Notes: generated by a model from the sequence alone, not told the origin. A stretch of DNA of 11,280 bases from CAYZYK01 sp964482615 (GCA_964482615.1 CAYZYK010000023.1:1-11280), one strand, 5' to 3'; positions 1-7,168 are shown, counted from the first letter of the stretch. A program made the numbers and translations.

Positions 1-28
1 ATTCTAACTAAATTCCTCTAAAAGTCAA
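1..28 (-). promoter_or_regulatory. Candidate sigma-70-type promoter reading out of the left edge
   Basis: On the minus strand a -35-like TTGACT (positions 28-23) is followed after 16 nt by a -10-like TAGAAT (positions 6-1). Each hexamer matches the bacterial consensus at five of six positions. The transcription start would lie just left of the window, so this probably drives the next minus-strand unit. The background is AT-rich and such matches arise by chance, so confidence is limited. Confidence 0.35.
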
Positions 29-72
29 ATTTTCGCTGTAAAAATAAAACAGGATAAAAATTCTTTATTAGA

Positions 73-179
73 CGAAGAAAAATTATTCTTTTGATTATTT
101 TCCGCCCGAAGGCCGGCGGTTTTGGCAGGAAGCGGAGCGGCTTTTTGCCGACCCGTTTCCTGACTCACTTATTTCTTCG
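73..179. other. GC-rich structured island, possible small RNA or intergenic repeat
   Basis: An 8-bp basal stem (73-80 with 172-179) encloses two hairpins. Hairpin 1 spans 102-119. Read on the minus strand it can fold with a CUUCGG tetraloop on a GCC/GGC stem. Hairpin 2 pairs 126-135 with 153-162 (one G-U wobble), then 138-141 with 147-150, closing on a 5-nt loop at 142-146. The segment from 102 to 162 is clearly richer in G and C than its surroundings. The UUCG loop favours a minus-strand RNA, but the strand is not settled. No terminator or promoter clearly belongs to it, and I recognise no known RNA family. Confidence 0.35.
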
Positions 180-308
180 CATTTAGGTTTCGCCTCTTGG
201 ATTTGTGAATTAAATTTGGTAAGATAAAAATGAAAGTTTGAGAACCTCTATTTGGAGTATCAAAATTCTCTCTTTTTCAGGAATTTTCGGTAAAATAAGT
301 TCGAGCTT

Positions 309-328
309 GGTTGTATAGATACACAACC
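309..328. other. Small inverted repeat
   Basis: A perfect 6-bp stem (309-314 with 323-328) surrounds an 8-nt loop. There is no adjoining T-run on either strand, so it is not an intrinsic terminator. Its role is unknown and it could be a chance palindrome. Confidence 0.3.
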
Positions 329-357
329 CAACCAACTTCTTTTTATTAATGAAAAAA

Positions 358-391
358 GGTGCCAAACACCATCAGTTTAACAAAAACTGAT
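358..391. other. Two directly adjacent hairpins
   Basis: A 4-bp GGTG/CACC hairpin (358-361 with 367-370) abuts a perfect 8-bp stem (371-378 with 384-391) that has a 5-nt loop. With no nucleotide between them the two helices could stack coaxially. No T-run follows on the plus strand. On the minus strand the T-rich stretch at 357-352 lies just past the small stem, so a weak minus-strand terminator reading is possible. The region lies beyond the PAP2 terminator. Confidence 0.35.
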
Positions 392-460
392 AACGCTTTA
401 GAATTCAAAAAAGTAAAACTTACGAGTAATTCAATGCCAGATTCAAAGAAAATCAAAGAA

Positions 461-490
461 TAAAAAATAAGAGCAAAAAGCTCCCTTTTT
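461..490 (-). terminator. Intrinsic terminator after the PAP2 gene
   Basis: Read on the minus strand, a GAGC/GCTC stem (483-480 with 474-471) closes a TTTTT loop (479-475). It is lengthened by two G-U pairs and, after one mismatch, by A-T pairs. It is followed by TTATTTTTTA (470-461). It starts about 20 nt after the PAP2 stop codon, the expected place for the end of the metG-to-PAP2 transcript. On the plus strand the same stem is followed by a T-run at 486-490, so it may work in both directions. Confidence 0.6.
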
Positions 491-508
491 ATTACGAATG
501 TAATTTCT

Positions 509-1042
509 CTAAAATTTCTTAGACATTTTATTTACCAACCAACCAGAAAAAACCCCCACCGCTATTCCAACTAAGATGTCTGATGACCAATGGACACCAG
601 AAAAAACACGAGCAAAGCTTATTATAAAAGCAGAAAAGAAGAAAAATAGACTAATTTGCCACCATAACTTTGGTGGTTTTTTCATTTCCCAAAGAAAAAG
701 AAAAACTAAGGTAGCTAAAGCAAAATAGAAACTTGCATGACCGGAAGGAAAAGAGGATGTGGGAGAGACCTCAAAAAGAAGATTAACTTTATTTTCAACA
801 AAGGGTCGAGTTCTTAGAAAAACCCAGCGGATGAGATTTGTAATTATTAATCTGGAGAAAAAAGCAGCAACAAAACTCCAAATTATCATTTTCCAATATT
901 TCTTGAAGTTAAAAAATAAGAATAACAACAAGCAAAATATCAAAACATATTCAAAATATTGGGCAAAATAGATTCCTAAAATATCAAGCCAAATCCATTT
1001 CCCGGCCCATTGATTTATTTTCTGAAAAAGGAAAATGTCCAC
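509..1042 (-). CDS. PAP2-superfamily membrane phosphatase
   Basis: This 177-residue integral membrane protein belongs to the PAP2 (type 2 phosphatidic acid phosphatase) family. Small bacterial members of this type dephosphorylate lipid pyrophosphates such as undecaprenyl pyrophosphate (BcrC-like) or phosphatidylglycerol phosphate; the substrate here cannot be read from the sequence. The three-part signature is present: R72-x6-R79-P80, PSGH at 99-102, and R145-x5-H151-x3-D155. The nucleophile is His151 and the acid is His102. Two positions depart from the usual pattern, with Arg72 where Lys is common and Ala144 where Ser usually precedes the arginine. Five or so hydrophobic segments are visible (about 27-46, 52-70, 103-118, 128-143, 155-170). 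The start codon is GTG, chosen because the N-terminus fits family members. It lies 9 nt after the yrdC stop with no Shine-Dalgarno sequence, suggesting coupling to upstream translation. It is the last gene of its transcript. Confidence 0.9.
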   Translation of the reverse strand: MDIFLFQKINQWAGKWIWLDILGIYFAQYFEYVLIFCLLLFLFFNFKKYWKMIIWSFVAAFFSRLIITNLIRWVFLRTRPFVENKVNLLFEVSPTSSFPSGHASFYFALATLVFLFLWEMKKPPKLWWQISLFFFFSAFIISFARVFSGVHWSSDILVGIAVGVFSGWLVNKMSKKF

Positions 1043-1051
1043 TTTTTAAAT

Positions 1052-1666
1052 TTAAATCAATTCCTTTTTTTTAATTGCTCCTTCTCTTAAAATATTAAAT
1101 TTAGAACCAGTTAAATCAATTACAGTTGAGGATTCTGATTCTTTAAGTTTCCCCGAATTTATTATTAAATCAGGCTTTATTTCTCTATCTTCAAATTGGG
1201 AAATAACTTTTTTGATTTGAGTTGAAGACGGTTTCCCAGAAATATTAGCTGAGGTTGCAATCAAGGACTTTTTTAATTTTCTCAATAAATTATTAATCAA
1301 TTCATAATCTGGAATTCTGACTCCTATTTTTCCTTTTTCAGAGATAATCCCAAAAGGAAATATCTTTTTAGCTTCTGAAGTAGCCTCCATAACAGCAGTT
1401 AATTTCCCTGGCCAAAATTTCTCTAAAATTACCTGTTGTTCTCTGTTTACGAAAATAATTTCTTTTGCTTTTTTTAAATTTTGAACAAAAATTGGAACAG
1501 GTTTTTTGAAATCCCTTCTTTTTATTTCAAAAACTCTTTCCACCGTCTTCTTGTTTTCTGCATCTGCTAAAAGACCATAAACAGTATCTGTTGGTGAAAT
1601 TATAACCTTCCCTTCTTGGAGAGTACTTAATATTTTATCAAAATTACTTTCTCTTACAATCTTCAT
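1052..1666 (-). CDS. tsaC: Threonylcarbamoyl-AMP synthase (YrdC/Sua5 family)
   Basis: This enzyme makes L-threonylcarbamoyl-AMP from threonine, bicarbonate and ATP, the first step of the t6A modification at position 37 of ANN-decoding tRNAs in the cytoplasm. The 204-residue protein is a single YrdC domain without the extra Sua5 C-terminal domain. Visible signatures are PTDTVYGL (about 25-32), the KRR...KKP segment (about 49-56) that lines the nucleotide and threonine pocket, a WPGKLT block (about 85-90), SANISGKPS (about 139-147) and the C-terminal STVIDLTG and ILREGAI blocks. The partners TsaB, TsaD and TsaE are not in this window. It starts with ATG 11 nt after the nucleotidyltransferase stop, with a weak GGA element in front. 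A run of eight A residues on the coding strand near the 3' end encodes lysines and is a possible slippage site. Confidence 0.92.
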   Translation of the reverse strand: MKIVRESNFDKILSTLQEGKVIISPTDTVYGLLADAENKKTVERVFEIKRRDFKKPVPIFVQNLKKAKEIIFVNREQQVILEKFWPGKLTAVMEATSEAKKIFPFGIISEKGKIGVRIPDYELINNLLRKLKKSLIATSANISGKPSSTQIKKVISQFEDREIKPDLIINSGKLKESESSTVIDLTGSKFNILREGAIKKKELI

Positions 1667-1677
1667 GATTCCAAAAC

Positions 1678-2439
1678 TTACTTTACTTCTCTTTTTTTCA
1701 AAAAATAAGTTACCTTTTTAATATCTCTGGGATTACCAAAATCCAACCAATAATCTTGAAGTTTTTTAATTTTAACTTTCTTCTCTTCAGCCAACAAAGT
1801 AACCACGTCTGTAATTTCATATTCACCCCTGGAAGATTTTTCAATTTCTGAAATCTTTTCGAAAACCTCTGGGGTAAACTTGTAAAGACCGGTAGTAATC
1901 AAATTAGTAGTTGGGTTTTTTGGTTTCTCTATTATTTTTCTTAAAAAACCGTCGTCAGATAAAAGAACTCCGTATTTCTCTGGGTGTTTATGTTCCAATC
2001 CCCCCACATAATTTAAATCATCATTAATCTTAAAAGATTTAAGATCTTCAACAGAATAAAGATTATCCCCGAAAACCATAACAAAGTTCTCTTCCCCAAT
2101 AATATCTTTAACGCATATTAGAGGACAAGCAGTACCATATTTCCCATTCTTTCCTTTCCCTTCAGCTTTTCCCAGAATCTCAAATTGATTTACAGTTTTC
2201 ACCTCATAACCTTCAGTCTCTTCTGGGGGAGAATAATTTCTTAAAAATTCATAAAATTTCTCTGCTTTGTATCCCACAACTAAAATCAGCTCTTCAAATC
2301 CTGCTTTTAAAATATTATCAAAAACATAACCGAGGAATGGTCTACCTCGGACATCAATTAAATGTTTCGGTTTTTCAGCCGTAAGAGGTCTCATTCTAGT
2401 ACCCTCCCCTGCTGCTGCAATAACTATTTTTTTAATCAT
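1678..2439 (-). CDS. Sugar-phosphate nucleotidyltransferase
   Basis: This 253-residue protein transfers a nucleoside monophosphate from an NTP to a sugar 1-phosphate, giving an activated nucleotide sugar for envelope polysaccharide or glycolipid synthesis. The Rossmann-like NTP_transferase fold is shown by the N-terminal AAGEGTRMRPLT signature (8-20) with the following KPK (23-25), the metal-binding FGDN (123-126), EKPKNP (171-176), EYEITD (206-211) and the terminal WLDFGNPRD (231-239) with its acidic residue. It is close to RmlA and GalU-type enzymes, but the sugar and base cannot be fixed from motifs. It ends after the catalytic domain and has no left-handed beta-helix acetyltransferase part as in GlmU. 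A lysine- and glycine-rich insertion (about 89-100) precedes the conserved GTA motif. Start is ATG 34 nt after leuS, with no recognisable Shine-Dalgarno sequence. Confidence 0.88.
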   Translation of the reverse strand: MIKKIVIAAAGEGTRMRPLTAEKPKHLIDVRGRPFLGYVFDNILKAGFEELILVVGYKAEKFYEFLRNYSPPEETEGYEVKTVNQFEILGKAEGKGKNGKYGTACPLICVKDIIGEENFVMVFGDNLYSVEDLKSFKINDDLNYVGGLEHKHPEKYGVLLSDDGFLRKIIEKPKNPTTNLITTGLYKFTPEVFEKISEIEKSSRGEYEITDVVTLLAEEKKVKIKKLQDYWLDFGNPRDIKKVTYFLKKREVK

Positions 2440-2450
2440 TTTTACTAATT

Positions 2451-2473
2451 AAAAATCAAATGGAGATATTTGA
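2451..2473 (-). terminator. Weak AT-rich hairpin with T-run between leuS and the nucleotidyltransferase gene
   Basis: Directly after the leuS stop, on the minus strand, a 6-bp stem (2473-2468 with 2461-2456) encloses a 6-nt loop and is followed by five T residues (2455-2451). The stem holds only one G-C pair, so it would be a leaky terminator or an mRNA 3'-end structure at most. It could also be chance in AT-rich sequence. Confidence 0.22.
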
Positions 2474-4921
2474 TTATTTCACCACAAAATTAATCAATTT
2501 ATCGGGAACGAAAATAACCTTTTTTATTTCCTTTCCTTCAATCCTTTTTTTAATTTTTTTCTGATTTTTTGCAATTTCTTCTGCTTCTTTTTTGGAAATA
2601 CCTCTTTCTGTTTTAATTTGGTCTCTCAATTTTCCGTTTACTTGTATTATCAAGGTTATTTCTTCTTCTTTTGTAAGTTCAATATTATACTTTGGCCACT
2701 CTTGCAAAAAAATACTTTTTTTATTTCCTATTTTCTGCCACAACTCTTCTGTGATGTGTGGAGCAAACGGTGATAAGATTTTCAAGAAGTTTTCAACTTC
2801 TTCTTTTGTTAATCCATTAATTTCTTTTTTCCACTCATTGCTAAATTCCATCATAGAACTTAAAGCGGTATTAAATTTCATTTTTTCAATATCTTCTGTC
2901 ACTTTCTTTATTGTTTTGTGAAGAAGCTTCTTTAAACTAATATCTTTATTTACTTCCTCCTTTGACAAAGAAAAATCATCAATTAATTTCCATACTTTTC
3001 CCAAAAACCTTTTAACTCCCAAAAGTCCTTTTGGGTCCCAAGGAATAGCCTGATCAAAAGGACCCATAAACATTTCATAAAGGCGAAGGGTATCAGCTCC
3101 ATGTTCTTTTACTACTTTGTCGGGATTAACTACGTTACCCTTTGATTTGGACATTTTAATTCCACCCTCGCCCAAGATTACCCCGTGTGAGGTTCTTTTT
3201 TTATAGGGCTCTGGACCTATTTCTTTTGGTACTGCTCCAATATCCCATAAAAATTTAAAAATAAAGCGGGAGTATAAAAGATGTAAGGTTGTATGTTCCA
3301 TGCCACCATTATACCAGTCAACCGGCATCCAATATTTCAATAATTTGGGGGCAGCCAACTTTTCATTGTTTTTAGGATCACAATATCTTAAATAATACCA
3401 GTTAGAACCCGCCCAATTGGGCATAGTATCTGTTTCTCTTCTTGCTTCTTTTCCACACTTGGGACATTCTGTTCTAACCCAGCTTTTGATTGCAGCTAAG
3501 GGCGATTCTCCTGTTTCTGTTGGTTGATATTTTTCAACTTCCGGTAATTCCAAAGGTAAGTCCCCTTCTCGAATAGAAACCCAACCACAACTCTCACAAT
3601 AAACCACGGGAATAGGCTCACCCCAATAATGTTGTCTTGAAAAAACCCAATCTCTTAATTTGTAATGAACAGCTTCTTTTCCTTTATTCTCTTTTTTAAG
3701 CCATTCTGTCATTTTCTCTCTTGCTTCCTCTGAACTTAAGTTTGAGAATTCAGCTGAATTCACTAAAATCCCGTCTTCAACAAAAGCTTCTTTTTTAATA
3801 TCGTTTTTCCCTATTTTGGGCTTAACAACCTCAACTATGGGTAAATCATACTTTTTGGCAAATTTCCAATCTCTTTCATCGTGGGCTGGAACTGCCATAA
3901 TAGCTCCTGTTCCATAATGCATTAAAACATAATCTGCAACAAATATCGGGACCTTTTCCCTGTTGAAAATATTTTCAGCGTAGCTCCCAGAAAATACCCC
4001 CTTTTTTTCTTTTCCTTTCTCAACTCTTTCAAATTCAAGTTTTTGTTTTGCTTCTTTAACATATTTTTCAATTTCTTTTTTTTGATTCTCTGTTGTTAGT
4101 TCTTTAACTAATGGGTGATCAACAGAGACAACAACATAGCTCATACCAAAAACAGTATCAATCCTGGTTGTGAAAACTTTAAGATTTTCTTTTATTTTCT
4201 TTTTTTCTTCTCCTTTGTAAACTGGCATTTTAAATTCCACTCCTTCTGATTTACCTATCCAATCTCTTTGTAATGTTTTTACTTTTTCTGGAAAATCAAC
4301 CAGTTCCAAATCATCGATGAGGCGATCTGCGTAGTCTGTAATTTTTAACAACCATTGTTCTTTTTCTTTTTTTACAACTTTTTCTCCGCATCTTTCACAA
4401 TGACCCTCAATTACCTCTTCGTTTGCTAAACCAATTTTACAGGAAGGACACCAATTAATAGGCATTTTTTCTTTGTAAGCTAAACCTTTTTCATAAAGCT
4501 TCAAAAATATCCATTGAGTCCATTTATAATATCTAGTTTCTGTTGTATTAATTTCTCTTAACCAATCAAAGCTCAAGCCCAAAGACTTTTCTTGTTTTTT
4601 GAAAGTTTCTGTGTTCTTTTTAGTAGCCACCCTCGGATGAACTCCCGTTTTAATAGCATAGTTTTCGGTAGGTAAACCAAAAGCATCCCAACCCATGGGA
4701 AAAAGAACATTAAAGCCCTCCATTCTCTTTTTTCTTGAGATAATGTCCAAAGCAACATAACTTTTACAGTGCCCAACATGAAGACCCTCTCCCGAAGGGT
4801 AAGGAAACTCAACTAAAATATATTTTTTTAGTTTTTCAGATAAATCTTCTGCTTTGAAAAAATTATTATCTTCCCAATATTTCTGCCATTTTTTCTCAAT
4901 TTTTTGAGGATTATAGTTCAT
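2474..4921 (-). CDS. leuS: Leucine--tRNA ligase
   Basis: LeuRS charges tRNA-Leu with leucine in the cytoplasm. The 815-residue length and domain order fit the bacterial class Ia enzyme. The HVGH form of the HIGH signature is at 48-51, and KMSKS is at 589-593. Two pairs of zinc-knuckle cysteines are visible: C158, C161, C175 and C178, then C442, C445, C486 and C489. The CP1 editing domain has the threonine-containing TTRIDT segment (251-256) and the GTGAIMAVPAHDERD block (337-351) with the conserved editing Asp348, so it should hydrolyse mischarged tRNA. The C-terminal part carries the anticodon-binding helical bundle and the small LeuRS-specific C-terminal domain ending near IQVNGKLR. Start is ATG, overlapping the tatD stop in an ATGA, which suggests translational coupling. 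The overlapping open frames inside it on both strands are not genes. Confidence 0.98.
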   Translation of the reverse strand: MNYNPQKIEKKWQKYWEDNNFFKAEDLSEKLKKYILVEFPYPSGEGLHVGHCKSYVALDIISRKKRMEGFNVLFPMGWDAFGLPTENYAIKTGVHPRVATKKNTETFKKQEKSLGLSFDWLREINTTETRYYKWTQWIFLKLYEKGLAYKEKMPINWCPSCKIGLANEEVIEGHCERCGEKVVKKEKEQWLLKITDYADRLIDDLELVDFPEKVKTLQRDWIGKSEGVEFKMPVYKGEEKKKIKENLKVFTTRIDTVFGMSYVVVSVDHPLVKELTTENQKKEIEKYVKEAKQKLEFERVEKGKEKKGVFSGSYAENIFNREKVPIFVADYVLMHYGTGAIMAVPAHDERDWKFAKKYDLPIVEVVKPKIGKNDIKKEAFVEDGILVNSAEFSNLSSEEAREKMTEWLKKENKGKEAVHYKLRDWVFSRQHYWGEPIPVVYCESCGWVSIREGDLPLELPEVEKYQPTETGESPLAAIKSWVRTECPKCGKEARRETDTMPNWAGSNWYYLRYCDPKNNEKLAAPKLLKYWMPVDWYNGGMEHTTLHLLYSRFIFKFLWDIGAVPKEIGPEPYKKRTSHGVILGEGGIKMSKSKGNVVNPDKVVKEHGADTLRLYEMFMGPFDQAIPWDPKGLLGVKRFLGKVWKLIDDFSLSKEEVNKDISLKKLLHKTIKKVTEDIEKMKFNTALSSMMEFSNEWKKEINGLTKEEVENFLKILSPFAPHITEELWQKIGNKKSIFLQEWPKYNIELTKEEEITLIIQVNGKLRDQIKTERGISKKEAEEIAKNQKKIKKRIEGKEIKKVIFVPDKLINFVVK

Positions 4922-5670
4922 ATTTTAAATAATTCTTTTGCGTTTTTTGTTGTTGTTTTTTCAACCTCCTCAAAGCTTACTCCTTTTATCTCAGCTATCT
5001 TTTCAGCAATATATTTCAAATAAAGAGGTTCGTTCCTTTTTCCCCGAAATGGCTGAGGGCTCATAAAAGGACAATCAGTTTCAAGCATTATTTTTTCCAA
5101 AGGAACCCCAGAAACAGAAGAAGCTCTTTCTCTATTGTATGTTATATTCCCTGTATAGGAGATTAAAAACCCCAAATCTAAAAATTGTTTAGCTACAGCA
5201 AAATCTCTGCCGAAACAATGAATTACTCCAGGCCTTAAAGAAAGATTACTTTCTTTCAAAACATTCAATACTTCTCGATCTGATTCTCTACTGTGTAAAA
5301 CTAAAGGTTTTTTTACTCTCTTTGCTATTTCAATCAACCTCTTAAAAATTTCTTTTTGCTTCTCTCTATTAGACTGATGATAAAAATCAAATCCTGTTTC
5401 CCCAACAGCAACTACTTTCTCTTTTTTTGCTAAATTTAACCAGATATCTTCATCAAATTTCTCTTTCTCAACATCTATTGGGTGTAAACTAACAGAAGCG
5501 TAAATATTTTTATATCTCTTTGAAAGTTCAACAGATTCTCTGGAAGATTTAAGGTTAGTTCCCACATTTATAATCTTTTCAACACCACCCTCAAGAGCTT
5601 TTTTAATTACTCTTTCTCTGTCTTTTTCAAACTGCTTAAAGTTTAAATGAGCGTGGGTATCAGTAAGCAT
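4918..5670 (-). CDS. tatD: TatD-family metal-dependent deoxyribonuclease
   Basis: This 250-residue protein is a TIM-barrel hydrolase of the TatD family. Members act as metal-dependent 3'-5' DNA exonucleases, and some act on RNA or D-aminoacyl-tRNA. The whole metal site is visible: the HAH pair (H6, H8), E91 in the GETGFDFYH block, H126 in LHSRES, H151 in HCFG and D199 in ETDCPF. The following PQPFRGKRNEP segment (205-215) is typical of the family. The length is normal and no residue is missing. It begins with ATG 2 nt after the metG stop and ends in a 4-nt overlap with leuS, so the three genes appear translationally coupled. Being next to metG is a long-conserved arrangement in Firmicutes. 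A proofreading or tRNA-related role is possible from context, but that is inference. Confidence 0.95.
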   Translation of the reverse strand: MLTDTHAHLNFKQFEKDRERVIKKALEGGVEKIINVGTNLKSSRESVELSKRYKNIYASVSLHPIDVEKEKFDEDIWLNLAKKEKVVAVGETGFDFYHQSNREKQKEIFKRLIEIAKRVKKPLVLHSRESDREVLNVLKESNLSLRPGVIHCFGRDFAVAKQFLDLGFLISYTGNITYNRERASSVSGVPLEKIMLETDCPFMSPQPFRGKRNEPLYLKYIAEKIAEIKGVSFEEVEKTTTKNAKELFKI

Positions 5671-5672
5671 AA

Positions 5673-7139
5673 TTATTTTCTAGGAAACAACAATTTTCCT
5701 TTTCTCTTTTTTGTTAATTTTTCTGTTCTTTTATCTCTTTTTATTTCCTTTCTAATTTTCTCTGCTGTCTCTGGCAAAAAAGGATTGAGCATCTCTGAAA
5801 CACCATCTAAAGCAATTAACAAGTTACCAAGAACTTTCTGGGCTTTTTCTTTTTTCTCCTTTTTTTTCTCCCAGGGCTTTTCTCTCTCAATATATTTATC
5901 ACAATAGGATATAAGGTTCCAAACATCCATTAAAGCCTCGTTGAATTTAAACCCTTCTAAGTTCTTTTTGTAGTTTGTTTTTGTCCCTTTAATTTTAGAT
6001 AAAAGAACATTATCTTTTGTTTCTTTGAACCCTATTTTTTCTGTCATAGTTCTCACTCTAGCCAAGAGATTACCAAGCCCTTTTGCTAAATCATCATTGT
6101 ATCTTTTCTCAAATTTTTGATAAGTGAAATCACCGTCTTTTGTGGGGGGTATTTCTCTTAACAAATAATACCTTACTGCGTCTGTCCCGTATGTTTCAAT
6201 TAATTGAAAGGGATCAACTACATTCCCTAAAGATTTCGACATTTTCTTACCACCTGCGGTAATAAAGCCGTGAACAAATATATTTTGGGGTAAATCCAAA
6301 CCAAGAGAGAGAAGCATTCCGGGCCAAATAGTAGCATGAAACCTTAAAATATCCTTTCCAATACAATGAATATCCGCTGGCCAATATTTCTTAAATTTCT
6401 TTGTTTTTTTACCATAACCTATGGCTGAAATATAGTTACTCAGGGCATCGCTCCAAACATATATTGTTTGGGTTTTGTCGTTGGGAACTTCAATCCCCCA
6501 TTTTAAATCTTTTCTGGGTCGGGAAAAACTAATATCTTCAAGTCCCCCCTTAATAAAACTTAAGATTTCGTTCTTTCTTGTCTGGGGAATAACTTTAATT
6601 CTATCTTTTTTAATGTTTTCTTTAATTTTTTCTGAATATTTAGAAAGCCGGAAAAAATAATTTTCTTCCTCAACTCTCTGAGGAATTGTTTGATGAATAG
6701 CACATTTCCCTTTTCTCAGGTCTTTTTTTGTAATGAAAGCTTCACAACCTTCACAATAAAGGCCTTTGTATTCTTTTTTGTAAATATCTCCTTTCTCTTT
6801 CAAGCCCTTCCAGACTTTCCTTACTCCCAACCAGTGCTTTTTTTCATCTGTTGTCCGTATAAAATCATCATTAGACAGATTAAGATCTTCTGTTAATTTT
6901 TTAAATTTACCCGAAACTTCATCAGCAAACTCTTTTGGTTTTTTACCCTTTTTCTCTGCTGCTTTAGCTACTTTAGTTCCATGCTCATCAGTTCCAGTCA
7001 AAAAGAAAACGTCTTTCCCCAAGGACCTGTGGTGTCTTGCCAAAACATCAGCTTGAATAACCTCCAAAGCAAACCCGATGTGAGGTGGAGCATTCGTGTA
7101 AGCTATACTTGTTGTAATATAGAATTTTTCTTTTGACAT
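5673..7139 (-). CDS. metG: Methionine--tRNA ligase
   Basis: MetRS charges initiator and elongator tRNA-Met. The 488-residue protein is the short bacterial form: catalytic core, one zinc knuckle (C129, C132, C146, H149; CxxC then CxxH, as in the Thermus-type enzyme), KMSKS at 299-303 and a helical anticodon-binding domain. There is no C-terminal EMAP-II/Trbp111 tRNA-binding domain; the protein ends in a basic lysine/arginine tail. The HIGH signature reads HIGF (20-23), with Phe in place of the second His; the codon is an unambiguous TTT. The downstream TGTDEHGTK block (48-56) and the VWSDALSNY block (228-236) are intact, so activity is likely. The start is ATG, and the N-terminus matches the family. 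Upstream lie a hairpin and a promoter-like element, so this gene may head its own transcript, followed by tatD and leuS. Confidence 0.97.
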   Translation of the reverse strand: MSKEKFYITTSIAYTNAPPHIGFALEVIQADVLARHHRSLGKDVFFLTGTDEHGTKVAKAAEKKGKKPKEFADEVSGKFKKLTEDLNLSNDDFIRTTDEKKHWLGVRKVWKGLKEKGDIYKKEYKGLYCEGCEAFITKKDLRKGKCAIHQTIPQRVEEENYFFRLSKYSEKIKENIKKDRIKVIPQTRKNEILSFIKGGLEDISFSRPRKDLKWGIEVPNDKTQTIYVWSDALSNYISAIGYGKKTKKFKKYWPADIHCIGKDILRFHATIWPGMLLSLGLDLPQNIFVHGFITAGGKKMSKSLGNVVDPFQLIETYGTDAVRYYLLREIPPTKDGDFTYQKFEKRYNDDLAKGLGNLLARVRTMTEKIGFKETKDNVLLSKIKGTKTNYKKNLEGFKFNEALMDVWNLISYCDKYIEREKPWEKKKEKKEKAQKVLGNLLIALDGVSEMLNPFLPETAEKIRKEIKRDKRTEKLTKKRKGKLLFPRK

Positions 7140-7147
7140 AATTTTAA

Positions 7148-7168
7148 AAAGGAGATTAAAACTCCTTT
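7148..7168 (-). terminator. Hairpin with T-run between rsmI and metG
   Basis: On the minus strand a perfect 7-bp stem (AAAGGAG at 7168-7162 with CTCCTTT at 7154-7148) closes a 7-nt loop. The descending arm runs into five consecutive T residues. This fits an intrinsic terminator for the transcript arriving from rsmI. It ends only 8 nt before the metG ATG. The ascending arm contains the only strong Shine-Dalgarno-like sequence in the window, but that lies 22 nt from the ATG and is buried in the stem. A read-through attenuator or a translational control element is therefore possible. Confidence 0.45.

Larger units (their letters stand above)
1..508. other. Long non-coding stretch with several inverted repeats
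   Basis: These 508 bases left of the PAP2 gene carry no open frame that I accept as a gene on either strand. The stretch is not featureless. From right to left it has an intrinsic terminator (461-490), two adjacent hairpins (358-391), a hairpin at 309-328, a GC-rich structured island (73-179) and a promoter-like pair at the left edge (1-28). In a window where gaps are otherwise 1 to 78 nt, half a kilobase without a gene is unusual. It could hold a small RNA, a degraded gene or an intergenic repeat. I recognise no tRNA, tmRNA, RNase P RNA or SRP RNA signature. Confidence 0.6.

Noticed and set aside
126..162. Resemblance of the hairpin to the SRP RNA tip, because of a GGAAGC string
   Set aside because: The conserved asymmetric and symmetric loops of the SRP RNA helix 8 are absent; the string sits in a plain stem.
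240..277. Possible plus-strand terminator (GAGAA/TTCTC stem followed by TCTTTTT)
   Set aside because: The stem is only 5 bp around a 21-nt loop, and no plus-strand gene precedes it.
349..391. Plus-strand 13-codon ATG frame ending in the hairpin
   Set aside because: It is too short to judge, has no Shine-Dalgarno sequence and overlaps the 34-codon frame in another phase.
359..463. Plus-strand 34-codon open frame starting with GTG
   Set aside because: It is opposite to every real gene, has no usable ribosome-binding site, contains the strong hairpin at 371-391 and runs up to the terminator of the opposite strand. I recognise no family. Chance is the simpler reading.
4573..4812. 79-codon minus-strand frame inside leuS, and other long frames on the plus strand across the window
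   Set aside because: They overlap well-supported genes in other phases or on the other strand, have no family resemblance, and reflect the AT-rich, lysine-rich coding of the real genes.
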